This document shows positions 27,404 through 37,000 of a stretch of 64,000 bases of DNA, in pieces (the stretch's first letter is position 1; each line of letters opens with the position of its first letter). Position numbers and translations under genes: made by a program. The stretch covers positions 1 through 64,000 of the forward strand of contig NZ_JAPNLK010000018.1 in NCBI RefSeq assembly GCF_026627505.1, written 5' to 3'. The notes under the pieces were generated by a model, which did not search any database, had not been told where the DNA came from, and saw only the letters and a program-made list of their open reading frames with translations. The DNA comes from Streptomyces sp. H27-H5 (lineage in GTDB: Bacteria > Actinomycetota > Actinomycetes > Streptomycetales > Streptomycetaceae).

Positions 27404-27446
27404 AACGGCCCCGGTCGGTCCGCGGAGGGACTCGACCGGGGCCGTT
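27404..27446. terminator. bidirectional terminator between XRE gene and pfkA
   Basis: A perfect 14-bp inverted repeat (AACGGCCCCGGTCG and its complement, 15-nt loop) lies between the convergent XRE gene (stop 27371) and pfkA (stop 27497). It probably serves both. Confidence 0.8.
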
Positions 27447-27496
27447 CGGCGCGGGAAGTCGGGACGTAGGTCCCGCTCGCGCGGGCCGGGCACCGG

Positions 27497-28522
27497 TCAG
27501 AAGACGGATTCGGCCTCGTACATGCGGTCCTCCGGGACCGTCTTCAGCTCGGTGACGGCGTGCGCCAGCGGGGCCATCACGATGTCGGTGCCGCGCAGCG
27601 CGGTCATGTTGCCGTACTCGCCCCGGTGGACGGCCTCGACGGCGTGCCAGCCGAAGCGGGTGGCGAGCACGCGGTCGTACGCGGTCGGGGTGCCGCCGCG
27701 CTGGACGTGGCCGAGGATGACCGGGCGGGCCTCCTTGCCCAGGCGGCGCTCCAGCTCGACCGCGAGGCGGTTGCCGATGCCGGCGAAGCGCTCGTGACCG
27801 TACGCGTCGATGGCGCCCTTCTCGTACGGCATGGAGCCCTCGGCCGGGTGCGCGCCCTCGGCGACGCAGATGACGGCGAACTTCTTGCCGCGGGCGAACC
27901 GCTCCTCCACCATCTTCACCAGCGCGTCCACCTCGAAGGGGCGCTCCGGCAGGCAGATCCCGTGGGCGCCGCCGGCCATGCCGGACTCCAGGGCGATCCA
28001 GCCGGCGTGCCGCCCCATGACCTCGACGACCATCACGCGCTGGTGGGACTCGGCGGTGGTCTTGAGGCGGTCGATGGCCTCGGTCGCGACCATGACGGCG
28101 GTGTCGAACCCGAAGGTGCGGTCGGTGGAGGAGATGTCGTTGTCGATGGTCTTCGGCACGCCGACGACCGGCATCCCGGCCTCCGACAGCATGCGTGCGG
28201 CGGTGAGCGTGCCCTCCCCGCCGATCGGGATGAGCGCGTCGATGCCGTAGCGGGTCGCCAATTCGCGGGCGTTCTCGGCGGCTTCGTGCAGGCGGGCCCG
28301 CTCCATGCGGGCCGAGCCGAGAATCGTGCCGCCGCGCGCGAGAATGCCGCTGACGGCATTGATGTCGAGCGGGCGGAAGTTGCCGTCGAGGAGGCCCTTG
28401 AAACCGTCCTCGAAGCCGATGACCTCGTCTCCGTGGCCGACGGCGGCGCGGTGTACGACCGACCGGATGACAGCGTTGAGGCCCGGGCAGTCGCCGCCTG
28501 CGGTGAGAACTCCGATACGCAT
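27497..28522 (-). CDS. pfkA: 6-phosphofructokinase
   Basis: The 341-residue enzyme phosphorylates fructose-6-phosphate at C1. ATG 28522 (MRIGVLTAGGDCPGLNAVIR) has AGGAG 10 bp upstream; the longer frame is rejected because it starts inside the divergent promoter region. Visible motifs are the nucleotide-binding GGDCPGLNAV near residue 9 and PIGGEGTLTAARML. PKTIDNDISSTDRTFGFDTA carries the catalytic TID. EVMGRHAGWIALESGMAGG lines the sugar site. GGEGT, in place of GGDGS, with TIDND is the pattern of actinobacterial group III PFKs, which may use ATP or PPi. Streptomyces enzymes with this signature are ATP-dependent. It is divergent from pta-ackA. Confidence 0.95.
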   Translation of the reverse strand: MRIGVLTAGGDCPGLNAVIRSVVHRAAVGHGDEVIGFEDGFKGLLDGNFRPLDINAVSGILARGGTILGSARMERARLHEAAENARELATRYGIDALIPIGGEGTLTAARMLSEAGMPVVGVPKTIDNDISSTDRTFGFDTAVMVATEAIDRLKTTAESHQRVMVVEVMGRHAGWIALESGMAGGAHGICLPERPFEVDALVKMVEERFARGKKFAVICVAEGAHPAEGSMPYEKGAIDAYGHERFAGIGNRLAVELERRLGKEARPVILGHVQRGGTPTAYDRVLATRFGWHAVEAVHRGEYGNMTALRGTDIVMAPLAHAVTELKTVPEDRMYEAESVF

Positions 28523-28829
28523 CGTGCTGTGTCTCCTGCTCCTGGTCGTACCTGGCCGTCCGCGTGCGGGCGGGCGACCGTACATATGAAGGGCGTATTG
28601 ATGAAGCCTGTCCGATTGTTCCATGGGCCGGGGGTGGGGCGCTCTGCACGCCACTACCCCCGAAGGGTCTTTCGGCCCCTTGGACAGGCCCTTTTCCCGG
28701 CGGGCGACCTATCTGCCCGCAGAGGTATTGTCAAGAGGTCAATCCCCTATCAACCGGGTCGACCGACTCGGAGATCCGCGCGCGGCGCCCAGGAACCGCG
28801 CCGCGGCGACACATGGACGGAGAGCACGC
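28523..28829. other. pfkA-pta divergent intergenic region
   Basis: This 307-bp spacer carries promoters for pfkA (minus) and pta (plus). An upstream in-frame extension of pta from 28623 crosses it but has no coding character. A TATTGTCAAGAGGTCAA stretch at 28726-28742 is unusually AT-rich for this genome and probably lies in the pta promoter. No exact hexamers are claimed. Confidence 0.5.
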
Positions 28830-30920
28830 GTGACGCGCAGCGTGTACGTGACCGGTATCGAGCGGGGGGACGGCCGACAGGTCGTCGAGCTGGGAATCAT
28901 GGAGCTGCTGACCCGCCAGACAGCCCGGGTCGGTGTCTACCGTCCGCTGCTGCACGACGCTCCGGACCGGCTCTTCGACCTGCTGAAGGCCCGCTACCGG
29001 ATCGACCAGGACGCGTCGACGGCCTACGGCATGGAGTACCACGAGGCCTGGGCCATCCAGGCCGAGAAGGGTACCGACGAACTGGTCTCCCGGCTCGTCG
29101 ACCGCTACCACCGGGTGGCCCGCGACTACGAGGTCATGCTCGTCCTCGGCACCGACTACGCCGACACCAACCTCCCGGACGAGCTGGCGCTGAACGCCCG
29201 CCTCGCCAACGAGCTGGGGGCCGTGGTCGTGCCCGTCGTGGGCGGCACCAAGCACCCCGCCGAGGCCGTGCGCGCCGAGACCCGCAACGCCTACCGGGCG
29301 TACGAGAGCCTGGGCTGCCACGTCGTGGCGATGGTCGTCAACCGGGTGGCGGCCGAGGACCGGGACCACATCGCCGAGCGCCTGGCCGCCCGGATGCCGG
29401 TGCCCTGCTACGTGCTGCCGGACGACAAGTCGCTCTCCGCGCCGACCGTCGCCCAGATCACCCGCGCGCTCGGCGGCGAGGTGCTGCTGGGCGACGAGGC
29501 CGGGCTGGCGCGCGACGCCGTGGACTTCGTCTTCGGCGGCGCGATGCTGCCGAACTTCCTCAACGCGCTGACCCCCGGATGCCTGGTGGTCACCCCCGGG
29601 GACCGCTCCGACCTGGTCGTGGGCGCGCTGGCCGCGCACACCTCCGGCACCCCGCCGATCGCCGGCGTGCTGCTGACGCTCAACGAGCGGCCGACGCCGG
29701 CCGTGCTGACGCTGGCCTCGAAGCTCGCGCCGGGCACCCCGGTGGTCTCGGTCGCCGGCAACAGTTTCCCCACGGCCGCCGAACTCTTCTCGCTCCAGAG
29801 CCGGTTGAACTCGGCGACCCCGCGCAAGCTGGAGACCGCGCTCGGCCTGTTCGAGCGTCACGTGGACACCGCCGAGCTGCGCGACCTGCTGTCGGTGGCG
29901 CGCTCCGAACGCGTCACCCCGATGATGTTCGAGCACGAGCTGTTGGAGCGGGCCCGCTCCGAACGCCGCCGCGTGGTGCTGCCCGAGGGCACCGAGGAGC
30001 GCGTGCTGCGCGCCGCGGACGTGGTGCTGCGGCGCGGGGTCTGTGACCTGACCCTGCTCGGCGAGGAGCCGGCGATCCTGAAGAAGGCCGCCGACCTGGG
30101 CATCGACATCTCGGCGGCCCAACTGATCGACCCGGCGACCTCTCCCCTGCGGGAACGATTCGCCGAGTACTACGCGCAGGTCCGCGCCCACAAGGGCATG
30201 ACCGTCGAACTGGCCCACGACGTGGTCACCGACGTCAACTACTTCGGCACCCTGATGGTCCAGGAGGGCCTGGCCGACGGCATGGTCTCCGGCTCGGTGC
30301 ACTCCACCGCCGCGACCATCCGCCCGGCCTTCGAGATCATCAAGACCAAGCCCGACGCCTCCATCGTCTCCTCGGTCTTCTTCATGTGCCTGGCCGACAA
30401 GGTCCTCGTCTACGGCGACTGCGCGGTCAACCCGGACCCGGGCGCCGAGCAGCTCGCGGACATCGCCGTCCAGTCGGCCGCCACCGCCGCCGCCTTCGGC
30501 GTCGAGCCGCGGATCGCGATGCTCTCGTACTCCACCGGCACGTCCGGCTCCGGCGCGGACGTCGACAAGGTGCGCAAGGCCACCGAGATCGTCCGCGAGC
30601 TGCACCCCGACCTGCTGATCGAGGGTCCGATCCAGTACGACGCCGCCGTGGAACCCTCCGTCGCCGCGACCAAGCTGCCCGAGTCGGAGGTGGCCGGCCG
30701 GGCGACCGTGCTGATCTTCCCCGACCTCAACACGGGCAACAACACGTACAAGGCCGTGCAGCGCTCGGCGGGCGCCGTCGCGGTCGGCCCGGTCCTCCAG
30801 GGCCTGCGCAAGCCGGTCAACGACCTCTCGCGCGGCGCCCTGGTCCAGGACATCGTCACCACCGTGGCGATCACCGCGATCCAGGCCCAGACGCAGCAGA
30901 CGCAGCAGACGGCCGGCTGA
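28830..30920 (+). CDS. pta: phosphate acetyltransferase (long, two-domain form)
   Basis: The 696-residue enzyme interconverts acetyl-CoA and acetyl phosphate. GTG 28830 follows GGAGAG and gives MTRSVYVTGIERGDGRQVVE. The N-terminal P-loop/CobB-like domain (about 1-210) shows GVYRPLLHD and the VLVLGTDYADTNLP-type segment. A DRTGG domain (about 215-330) follows, then the catalytic PTA_PTB domain from about 370 with ERRRVVLPEGTEERVLRAAD. ADGMVSGSVHSTAATIRPAF and SYSTGTSGSGADVDKVR are in this domain, and VLIFPDLNTGNNTYKAVQRS is the C-terminal substrate site. The large form is typical of actinobacteria. ackA follows 55 bp downstream, completing the Pta-AckA pathway. Confidence 0.95.
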   Translation: MTRSVYVTGIERGDGRQVVELGIMELLTRQTARVGVYRPLLHDAPDRLFDLLKARYRIDQDASTAYGMEYHEAWAIQAEKGTDELVSRLVDRYHRVARDYEVMLVLGTDYADTNLPDELALNARLANELGAVVVPVVGGTKHPAEAVRAETRNAYRAYESLGCHVVAMVVNRVAAEDRDHIAERLAARMPVPCYVLPDDKSLSAPTVAQITRALGGEVLLGDEAGLARDAVDFVFGGAMLPNFLNALTPGCLVVTPGDRSDLVVGALAAHTSGTPPIAGVLLTLNERPTPAVLTLASKLAPGTPVVSVAGNSFPTAAELFSLQSRLNSATPRKLETALGLFERHVDTAELRDLLSVARSERVTPMMFEHELLERARSERRRVVLPEGTEERVLRAADVVLRRGVCDLTLLGEEPAILKKAADLGIDISAAQLIDPATSPLRERFAEYYAQVRAHKGMTVELAHDVVTDVNYFGTLMVQEGLADGMVSGSVHSTAATIRPAFEIIKTKPDASIVSSVFFMCLADKVLVYGDCAVNPDPGAEQLADIAVQSAATAAAFGVEPRIAMLSYSTGTSGSGADVDKVRKATEIVRELHPDLLIEGPIQYDAAVEPSVAATKLPESEVAGRATVLIFPDLNTGNNTYKAVQRSAGAVAVGPVLQGLRKPVNDLSRGALVQDIVTTVAITAIQAQTQQTQQTAG

Positions 30921-30975
30921 CCCGCACGCCCCCCACCCCACGCGTCACCCCCACACACGAGAAGGCACCGCACCC

Positions 30976-32190
30976 GTGACCGCATCGCGCGTACTCGTCC
31001 TCAACTCCGGCTCCTCGTCGGTGAAGTACCAGCTCCTCGACATGGCGGACTCCCGCCGTCTCGCCGTCGGGCTGGTGGAGCGGATCGGGGAGGAGACCTC
31101 GCGCCTGGTCCACGAACCGCTGACCGGACCCGGCGCCGCCGGCGGCAAGCGCGAGCGGGTCGGCGCGATCGCCGACCACGAGGCAGCGCTGCGGGCGGTG
31201 GCCGAGGAGCTGGCCGCCGACGGCCTGGGGCTGGACTCCCCCGAACTCGCGGCCGTGGGCCACCGGGTCGTGCACGGCGGGACCCGGTTCACCCGGCCCA
31301 CGGTGATCGACGACGAGGTGCTGGCGGAGATCCGCAGCCTGATCCCGCTCGCCCCGCTGCACAACCCGGCGAACGTGACCGGCATCGAGGTGGCCCGCTC
31401 GCTGCGCGCCGACCTCCCGCAGGTGGCCGTCTTCGACACCGCCTTCCACTCGACGATGCCGGAGCACGTGGCCCGGTACGCGATCGACGCCGAGACGGCG
31501 GACAAGTACTCCATCCGGCGGTACGGCTTCCACGGCACCTCCCACGCCTACGTCTCGCGGGCCACGGCCGAGCTCCTCGGCCGGCCGGTGGAGGACGTGA
31601 ACGTGATCGTGCTGCACCTGGGCAACGGCGCCTCGGCCTCGGCCGTGCGCGGCGGGGTGTGCGTGGAGACCTCCATGGGGCTGACCCCGCTGGAGGGACT
31701 GGTCATGGGAACCCGCTCGGGTGACCTGGATCCGGCCGTGATCTTCCACCTGGCGCGGGTAGGCGGCCTCTCGGTGGATGAGATCGATTCGCTCCTGAAC
31801 AAGAAGAGCGGTCTGCTGGGCATGTGCGGCGACAACGACATGCGCGAGGTGCTGCGGCGCGCGGGCGAGGGCGACGAGGCGGCGGCGACCGCCTTCGCCG
31901 CCTACGTCCACCGTCTGAAGAAGTACATCGGCGCCTACTCGGCCGTGCTCGGCCGGGTGGACGCGGTGGCGTTCACGGCGGGCGTGGGCGAGAACGCCCA
32001 CCAGGTCCGGGAGGCCGCGGTCGACGGGCTGGCCGAGCTGGGCCTCGCGCTGGACCTGGAGGCCAACGCGGCACGCTCCTCGGAGCCGCGCCTGATCTCG
32101 ACGGAGTACGCCCGGGTGGCCGTGGCCGTGGTCCCGACGGACGAGGAACTGGAGATCGCCGCCCAGACGTACGCGCTGGTTACTCAGTAG
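30976..32190 (+). CDS. ackA: acetate kinase
   Basis: The 404-residue enzyme transfers phosphate from acetyl phosphate to ADP. GTG 30976 follows GAGAAGG. ASKHA-fold motifs are clear: VLVLNSGSSSVKYQLLD at the N-terminus, then VAVFDTAFHSTMPEHVARYA. The catalytic YGFHGTSHAYVS carries the His, and VIVLHLGNGASASAVRGG lines the nucleotide site. DTSMG is seen here as ETSMGLTPLEGLVMGTRSGD, and AFTAGVGENAHQVRE completes the fold. It forms an operon with pta. pyk starts 63 bp downstream on the same strand, so read-through is possible. Confidence 0.97.
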   Translation: MTASRVLVLNSGSSSVKYQLLDMADSRRLAVGLVERIGEETSRLVHEPLTGPGAAGGKRERVGAIADHEAALRAVAEELAADGLGLDSPELAAVGHRVVHGGTRFTRPTVIDDEVLAEIRSLIPLAPLHNPANVTGIEVARSLRADLPQVAVFDTAFHSTMPEHVARYAIDAETADKYSIRRYGFHGTSHAYVSRATAELLGRPVEDVNVIVLHLGNGASASAVRGGVCVETSMGLTPLEGLVMGTRSGDLDPAVIFHLARVGGLSVDEIDSLLNKKSGLLGMCGDNDMREVLRRAGEGDEAAATAFAAYVHRLKKYIGAYSAVLGRVDAVAFTAGVGENAHQVREAAVDGLAELGLALDLEANAARSSEPRLISTEYARVAVAVVPTDEELEIAAQTYALVTQ

Positions 32191-32253
32191 TCACTTGGAC
32201 TTTCCACCAGACGGAATATTCCGCTGCGAAACAAACCGGATAGGATCCGCTTC

Positions 32254-33687
32254 ATGCGCCGTTCCAAAATCGTCTGCACCCTGGGCCCCGCCGTCGACTC
32301 GTATGAGCAGCTGAAAGCGCTCATCGAGGCAGGCATGAACGTGGCCCGATTCAACTTCAGCCACGGATCCCAGGCGGAACACCAGGAGCGGTACGACCGC
32401 GTCCGGAAGGTCTCCGAGGACACCGGGCGTGCCGTCGGCGTCCTCGCCGACCTCCAGGGTCCGAAGATCCGCCTGGAGACCTTCGCCGAGGGTCCCGTCG
32501 AGCTGGTGCGCGGTGACGAGTTCACCATCACCACCGAGGACGTCCCCGGCGACAAGTCCATCTGCGGAACCACCTACAAGGGCCTGCCGGGCGACGTCTC
32601 CCAGGGCGACCCGATCCTGATCAACGACGGCAACGTCGAGCTCCGCGTGACCGCGGTCGAGGGCCCCAAGGTCAAGACCATCGTCATCGAGGGCGGTGTC
32701 ATCTCGGACCACAAGGGCATCAACCTGCCGGGTGCCGCCGTCAACGTCCCCGCCCTGTCGGAGAAGGACGTCGACGACCTGCGCTTCGCGCTGCGGATGG
32801 GCTGCGACATGGTCGCCCTGTCCTTCGTCCGCGACGCCAACGACGTCAAGGACGTCCACAAGGTCATGGACGAGGTCGGCCGCCGGGTCCCCGTCATCGC
32901 CAAGGTGGAGAAGCCCCAGGCCGTCGAGAACATGGCGGCCGTGGTGGACGCCTTCGACGCCGTCATGGTGGCCCGCGGTGACCTGGCCGTCGAGTATCCG
33001 CTCGAAAAGGTCCCGATGGTCCAGAAGCGGCTCATCGAGATGTGCCGCCGCAACGCCAAGCCGGTGATCGTCGCGACCCAGATGATGGAGTCGATGATCA
33101 CCAACTCGCGCCCGACGCGCGCCGAGGCCTCCGACGTCGCCAACGCCATCCTCGACGGTGCGGACGCGGTCATGCTGTCCGCCGAGTCCTCGGTCGGCGC
33201 GTACCCGATCGAGACCGTCAAGACGATGTCGAAGATCGTCACGGCGGCCGAGGAGGAGCTCCTCTCCAAGGGCCTCCAGCCGCTGGTCCCGGGCAAGAAG
33301 CCGCGCACCCAGGGCGGCGCCGTCGCCCGCGCGGCCTGCGAGATCGCCGACTTCCTCGACGCGAAGGCCCTCGTCGCCTTCACCCAGTCCGGCGACACGG
33401 CCCGCCGCCTGTCGCGCTATCGCGCGTGCCAGCCGATCCTGGCCTTCACCACCGACACCGGCACCCGCAACCAGCTCACGCTGAGCTGGGGCGTCGAGTC
33501 GTACGTGGTCCCGCACGTGGACAACACCGACGCGATGGTCGACCTGGTGGACGCGGAGCTGCTGAAGCTCAACCGCTACCACCCGGGCGACTCGATGATC
33601 ATCACGGCCGGCTCCCCTCCCGGTGTCCCGGGCACGACCAACATGGTCCGCGTCCACCACCTGGGCGGCGACGACTCCCGCGCCTGA
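32254..33687 (+). CDS. pyk: pyruvate kinase
   Basis: The 477-residue enzyme converts phosphoenolpyruvate and ADP to pyruvate and ATP. It starts MRRSKIVCTLGPAVDS. Characteristic motifs are MNVARFNFSHGSQAEH, the K+/Mg2+ site LADLQGPKIRLETF, and IAKVEKPQAVENM with the catalytic Lys. MVARGDLAVEYPLEKVPMVQ, VIVATQMMESMI and PTRAEASDVANAILDGADAV follow. The C-terminal allosteric domain (about 350-477) contains LVAFTQSGDTARRLSR. The length matches bacterial type PK without the extra C-terminal PEP-utiliser domain. A long terminator follows. Confidence 0.97.
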   Translation: MRRSKIVCTLGPAVDSYEQLKALIEAGMNVARFNFSHGSQAEHQERYDRVRKVSEDTGRAVGVLADLQGPKIRLETFAEGPVELVRGDEFTITTEDVPGDKSICGTTYKGLPGDVSQGDPILINDGNVELRVTAVEGPKVKTIVIEGGVISDHKGINLPGAAVNVPALSEKDVDDLRFALRMGCDMVALSFVRDANDVKDVHKVMDEVGRRVPVIAKVEKPQAVENMAAVVDAFDAVMVARGDLAVEYPLEKVPMVQKRLIEMCRRNAKPVIVATQMMESMITNSRPTRAEASDVANAILDGADAVMLSAESSVGAYPIETVKTMSKIVTAAEEELLSKGLQPLVPGKKPRTQGGAVARAACEIADFLDAKALVAFTQSGDTARRLSRYRACQPILAFTTDTGTRNQLTLSWGVESYVVPHVDNTDAMVDLVDAELLKLNRYHPGDSMIITAGSPPGVPGTTNMVRVHHLGGDDSRA

Positions 33688-33729
33688 CCCCGGGCGCGAC
33701 CCGTCGCGCGACTCTGCCGCACAGAGACG

Positions 33730-33766
33730 GAGGGCGGCACCCCGGATGATCCGGGGTGCCGCCCTC
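33730..33766 (+). terminator. pyk terminator
   Basis: A perfect 17-bp inverted repeat with a TGA loop (arm GAGGGCGGCACCCCGGA) lies 43 bp after the pyk stop. The rest of the 33688-34001 gap (to the GTG of the large coiled-coil gene) has lower GC around 33800-33900. It presumably carries that gene's promoter; no hexamers could be assigned. Confidence 0.88.
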
Positions 33767-34001
33767 GGTGCGTTCGGGGCGGCGCGGCGGGGCGCGAAGA
33801 CTCGCTGTGAATTCGCTGTGCGTTTCCTACTTCTCGGTAGACATGGCCGAAAACGCGCTACCAGCGGTAAGTCGGATCATGAAACTGTCTGTTCACGCCT
33901 TGGGGGAAGGCAAAGACCAGCCCACTCGCGCCTGACCAGCGCACACGTATCTGCACGCCTTCCTTCGGGCTGTCCACTTCGCTTCGAAGAACAGGCAAAT
34001 C

Positions 34002-37000
34002 GTGCAGAGATCGACCCTATTGCGAGGCAGAAACCCGGCCGTCCGGGCCGCCCTGCGGCGCAGCCTCGCCAGCACCGCCCTGGCCACCAGCGCCGCCCTC
34101 TTGGCTGGCCTGATCAATGCCGCCCCGGCCTCTGCCATCGAGATTCCGCCGGACGACGAGCCGTCATACCGTCCCATCAGCCTGGGCGAGCAGGCTCGTC
34201 TGGACCGATGCTCGGGTGGCTTCGCCCTGCACGTCGGCGGGCCCCAACTGAAGAAGTCGGCGGCAAGGGCCCTCACCGGTACCGCTGCCGAGCTGGCCGC
34301 CGCCACCGACCCGGTCATGGGCATGGACCCGCTGCGCCAAGCGATGCTGAATGACCGCGACGCCTACGAGGGCTCCTTCGGCGCCTCCAACGACCGGCGG
34401 GATCGCTGGCAGGCTTCCAACAAGGTCTACTGGGAAACCGGCAACCGCGGTGGGGTTGCCCAGTACGCGCCCCAGTTCGACAAAGACATCGTCGCCTTCA
34501 CCTATGACCAGCGGAACTTGTACTACCGGCTCGGCGAGGACGGCCACGCGCCGGCCTCGAAGGCAGCGGTCGGGAAGGCGAGGGAACTGGCGGCCCAACT
34601 CAAGGGCCAAGACACGAACCAGGACTTCGTCACCGACTTCATGCTGGGCGACGCGGACAAGACCGAGTACAACTACCGCGCCACCACCTCCAGTGACATC
34701 GCCCGCTACCTGCGGCTCGGCGGGTTCATGAAGCAGACCCCGGCCGAGGACTCGGTCGAGTTCCGCCTGGAGGTCGAAGCGCTGAAGGCCGGCTGGGGTG
34801 CCTGCGACAGCCGCAACCCCGCGGACTTCTACCGCGTCATGTCCCCGATCGTCGTCACCGCGCACATGGAGTGGGAGCAGGAGTACGCCACTCAGGTCAC
34901 GCCGCGTAACGAGATCGTCAACGCCGAGGTCACCGCTGCCGGCGAGGTACGCAAGGCCACCGACGCGATGACCGAATCGCTCGGTCAGGCTTGGCTCGCC
35001 GACCAGATCCTGACCTGGCAAAAATACTGGGGCAGCCAGCCGGCGAACGCGTCCGGCCGACCCGCCGCGTCTGTCTTCACCCAGGCCACAAAGGACCTGG
35101 GGGCGGCCCGCACCCGGGCCGCCGACCAGGCGAAGATCGCTGCGACCGCTTCGGCCGCCGCGAAGACGGCTTCCGACAAGGCCAACACCGCGCAGAACAC
35201 GGCGTGGACCATCGCCGACGTCGCCAAGACCCCGCGCGGCCGCGGCCTGCTGTTCGCGCAGCAGTCCGTCCAGGTCGCGAAGGCCTCGGCCGCCGCCGCC
35301 GAGGCCGCGGCAAAGGCGACACTGACCGCTGCGAACGCCGCGAAGGCGACCGTCGCCGACAGCAAGACCCTGTACGCGCTGGCCCAGACCCAGTCGCACG
35401 CCCTGAACACCGAGTTCAGGCGGATCGCCGCCCAGGAGGCTGCCGCCCAGGCCAAGGCCGCCGCCGCCTCGGCAGCGGCCCAGGCCAAGGAGGCCGCGGA
35501 CAACGCGACCAAGGCGAAGGCCGCCCAGGCCACCGCCGAGGCCGCGCAGGAGACCGCCCGCAAGGCGGCCGCCACCGCGAAGGCGGAGCGTGCCAAGGCC
35601 GAGAAGGAGAAGGCGACCGCCGTCAAGGAGCGGCAGACCGCCGCCACGGAACGCGCCAAGGCCCAGGCAGCCGAACAGCGTGCGGCGAGTGAGCGCGAGG
35701 CGGCGGGGAGGGCCCGGACCGCAGCCGAAGCGCAGGCGACGACCGCGAGGGACCAACTCGGATTGGCCTTGGACGCCGAGGGCAAAGCCGCCGAGGCTCG
35801 GGAGAAGGCCGAGACCGCCGAGGTCGAGAAGAACGCCACCGCGTCACGCGCCGCCGCACTGGAGGCCGCCGCTGCGGCAGCCGTCGGAACGCCTGCGGCC
35901 GCGGAGACCCGGGAGGCCGCCACCGCCGCCCGGGCCGCTGCGAACGACGCGGCCGGCGCGGCCGGTCGAGCCCGTACGGCGGCCAACGAGGCGTCCACCG
36001 CCGCCGGAAACGCGCGCGCGGCCTCAACCCGTGCCGACGGAGCAGCAGAGCGGTCCCGGGCATCCGCGGACAAGGCGTGGTCCGCTTGGGAAACCAGCTT
36101 CGCCGCGTCCCTGACCTCACACGCTGCTGCGGCCGACGCCATCGACGCCGCCGACGCGGCCTCCGTCAACGCCACCAAGGCCGAGGCCGAAGCAAAGAAG
36201 GCCCAAGCCGCATCGCTCCAGGCGCTCAAGAATGCCGCGGCCGCCCGTACCGAGGCCCTCCAGACGGCAGCGTGGTCGGCCGTCACCGCCGGACACGCCT
36301 ACGCCACCTCCATGGCAGCCTCGGCCGCGCGCGACTCCGCGGCCCAGGTCATCCAGCCGGCCAACACCGCCATCGCGATCGGCACTGCCTACCGCGAAAC
36401 CGACTCGGCGGCAGCTTTCGCCGCCTTGGTCGGCCAGTCCGCCAAGACCCACGCCGAGCAGCAGGCGGCGGCTGCCACCGCGAAGGCCGACGAGGCCACC
36501 AAGGCAGCGGCGACGGCCAAGGCCTTGGCCGACAAGGCCGCCGGCGATTCCAAGCTCGCCGCCCAGGCGGCAGCGGCAGCGGCGGCCGACACTGCGGCCG
36601 CGCTCAGGTCCATGGCAGCCGCCCGCGCCTCGGCGGCGGAAGCCTCTCGGGCCGCTGACGCCGCCAAGAAGGCGGACGACAAGACGAAGGAATACAGCGC
36701 CCAGGCCGGCACCGACGCCGTCTTCGCGAAGAGCGCTGCCAAGGACGCCTCCGACGCGGCGCTCGGCGCCAACAACGAGGCCACCGAAGCCGAGAAGAGC
36801 GCGGCCAACGCCCACGCCTCGGCCGACGCCGCCACCCGAGATGCAAGCGCGGCCGACGCCGCGGCGACCCAGTCCGAGAAGGATGCCGTCTCCGCCGAGA
36901 CGGCCGCCGCCAACGCCAACCAGGACGCGAAGGACGCCGAATCGGCCGCCGACCGCGCTGAGGAGGAGTTCCGAAAGGAGCAGGAGGAAGCGCGCAAGGC

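Noticed and set aside
34164..35756. 530-codon Gly/Leu-rich minus-strand frame inside the toxin gene
   Set aside because: Complement of Ala-rich coiled-coil codons, a known artefact of high GC.
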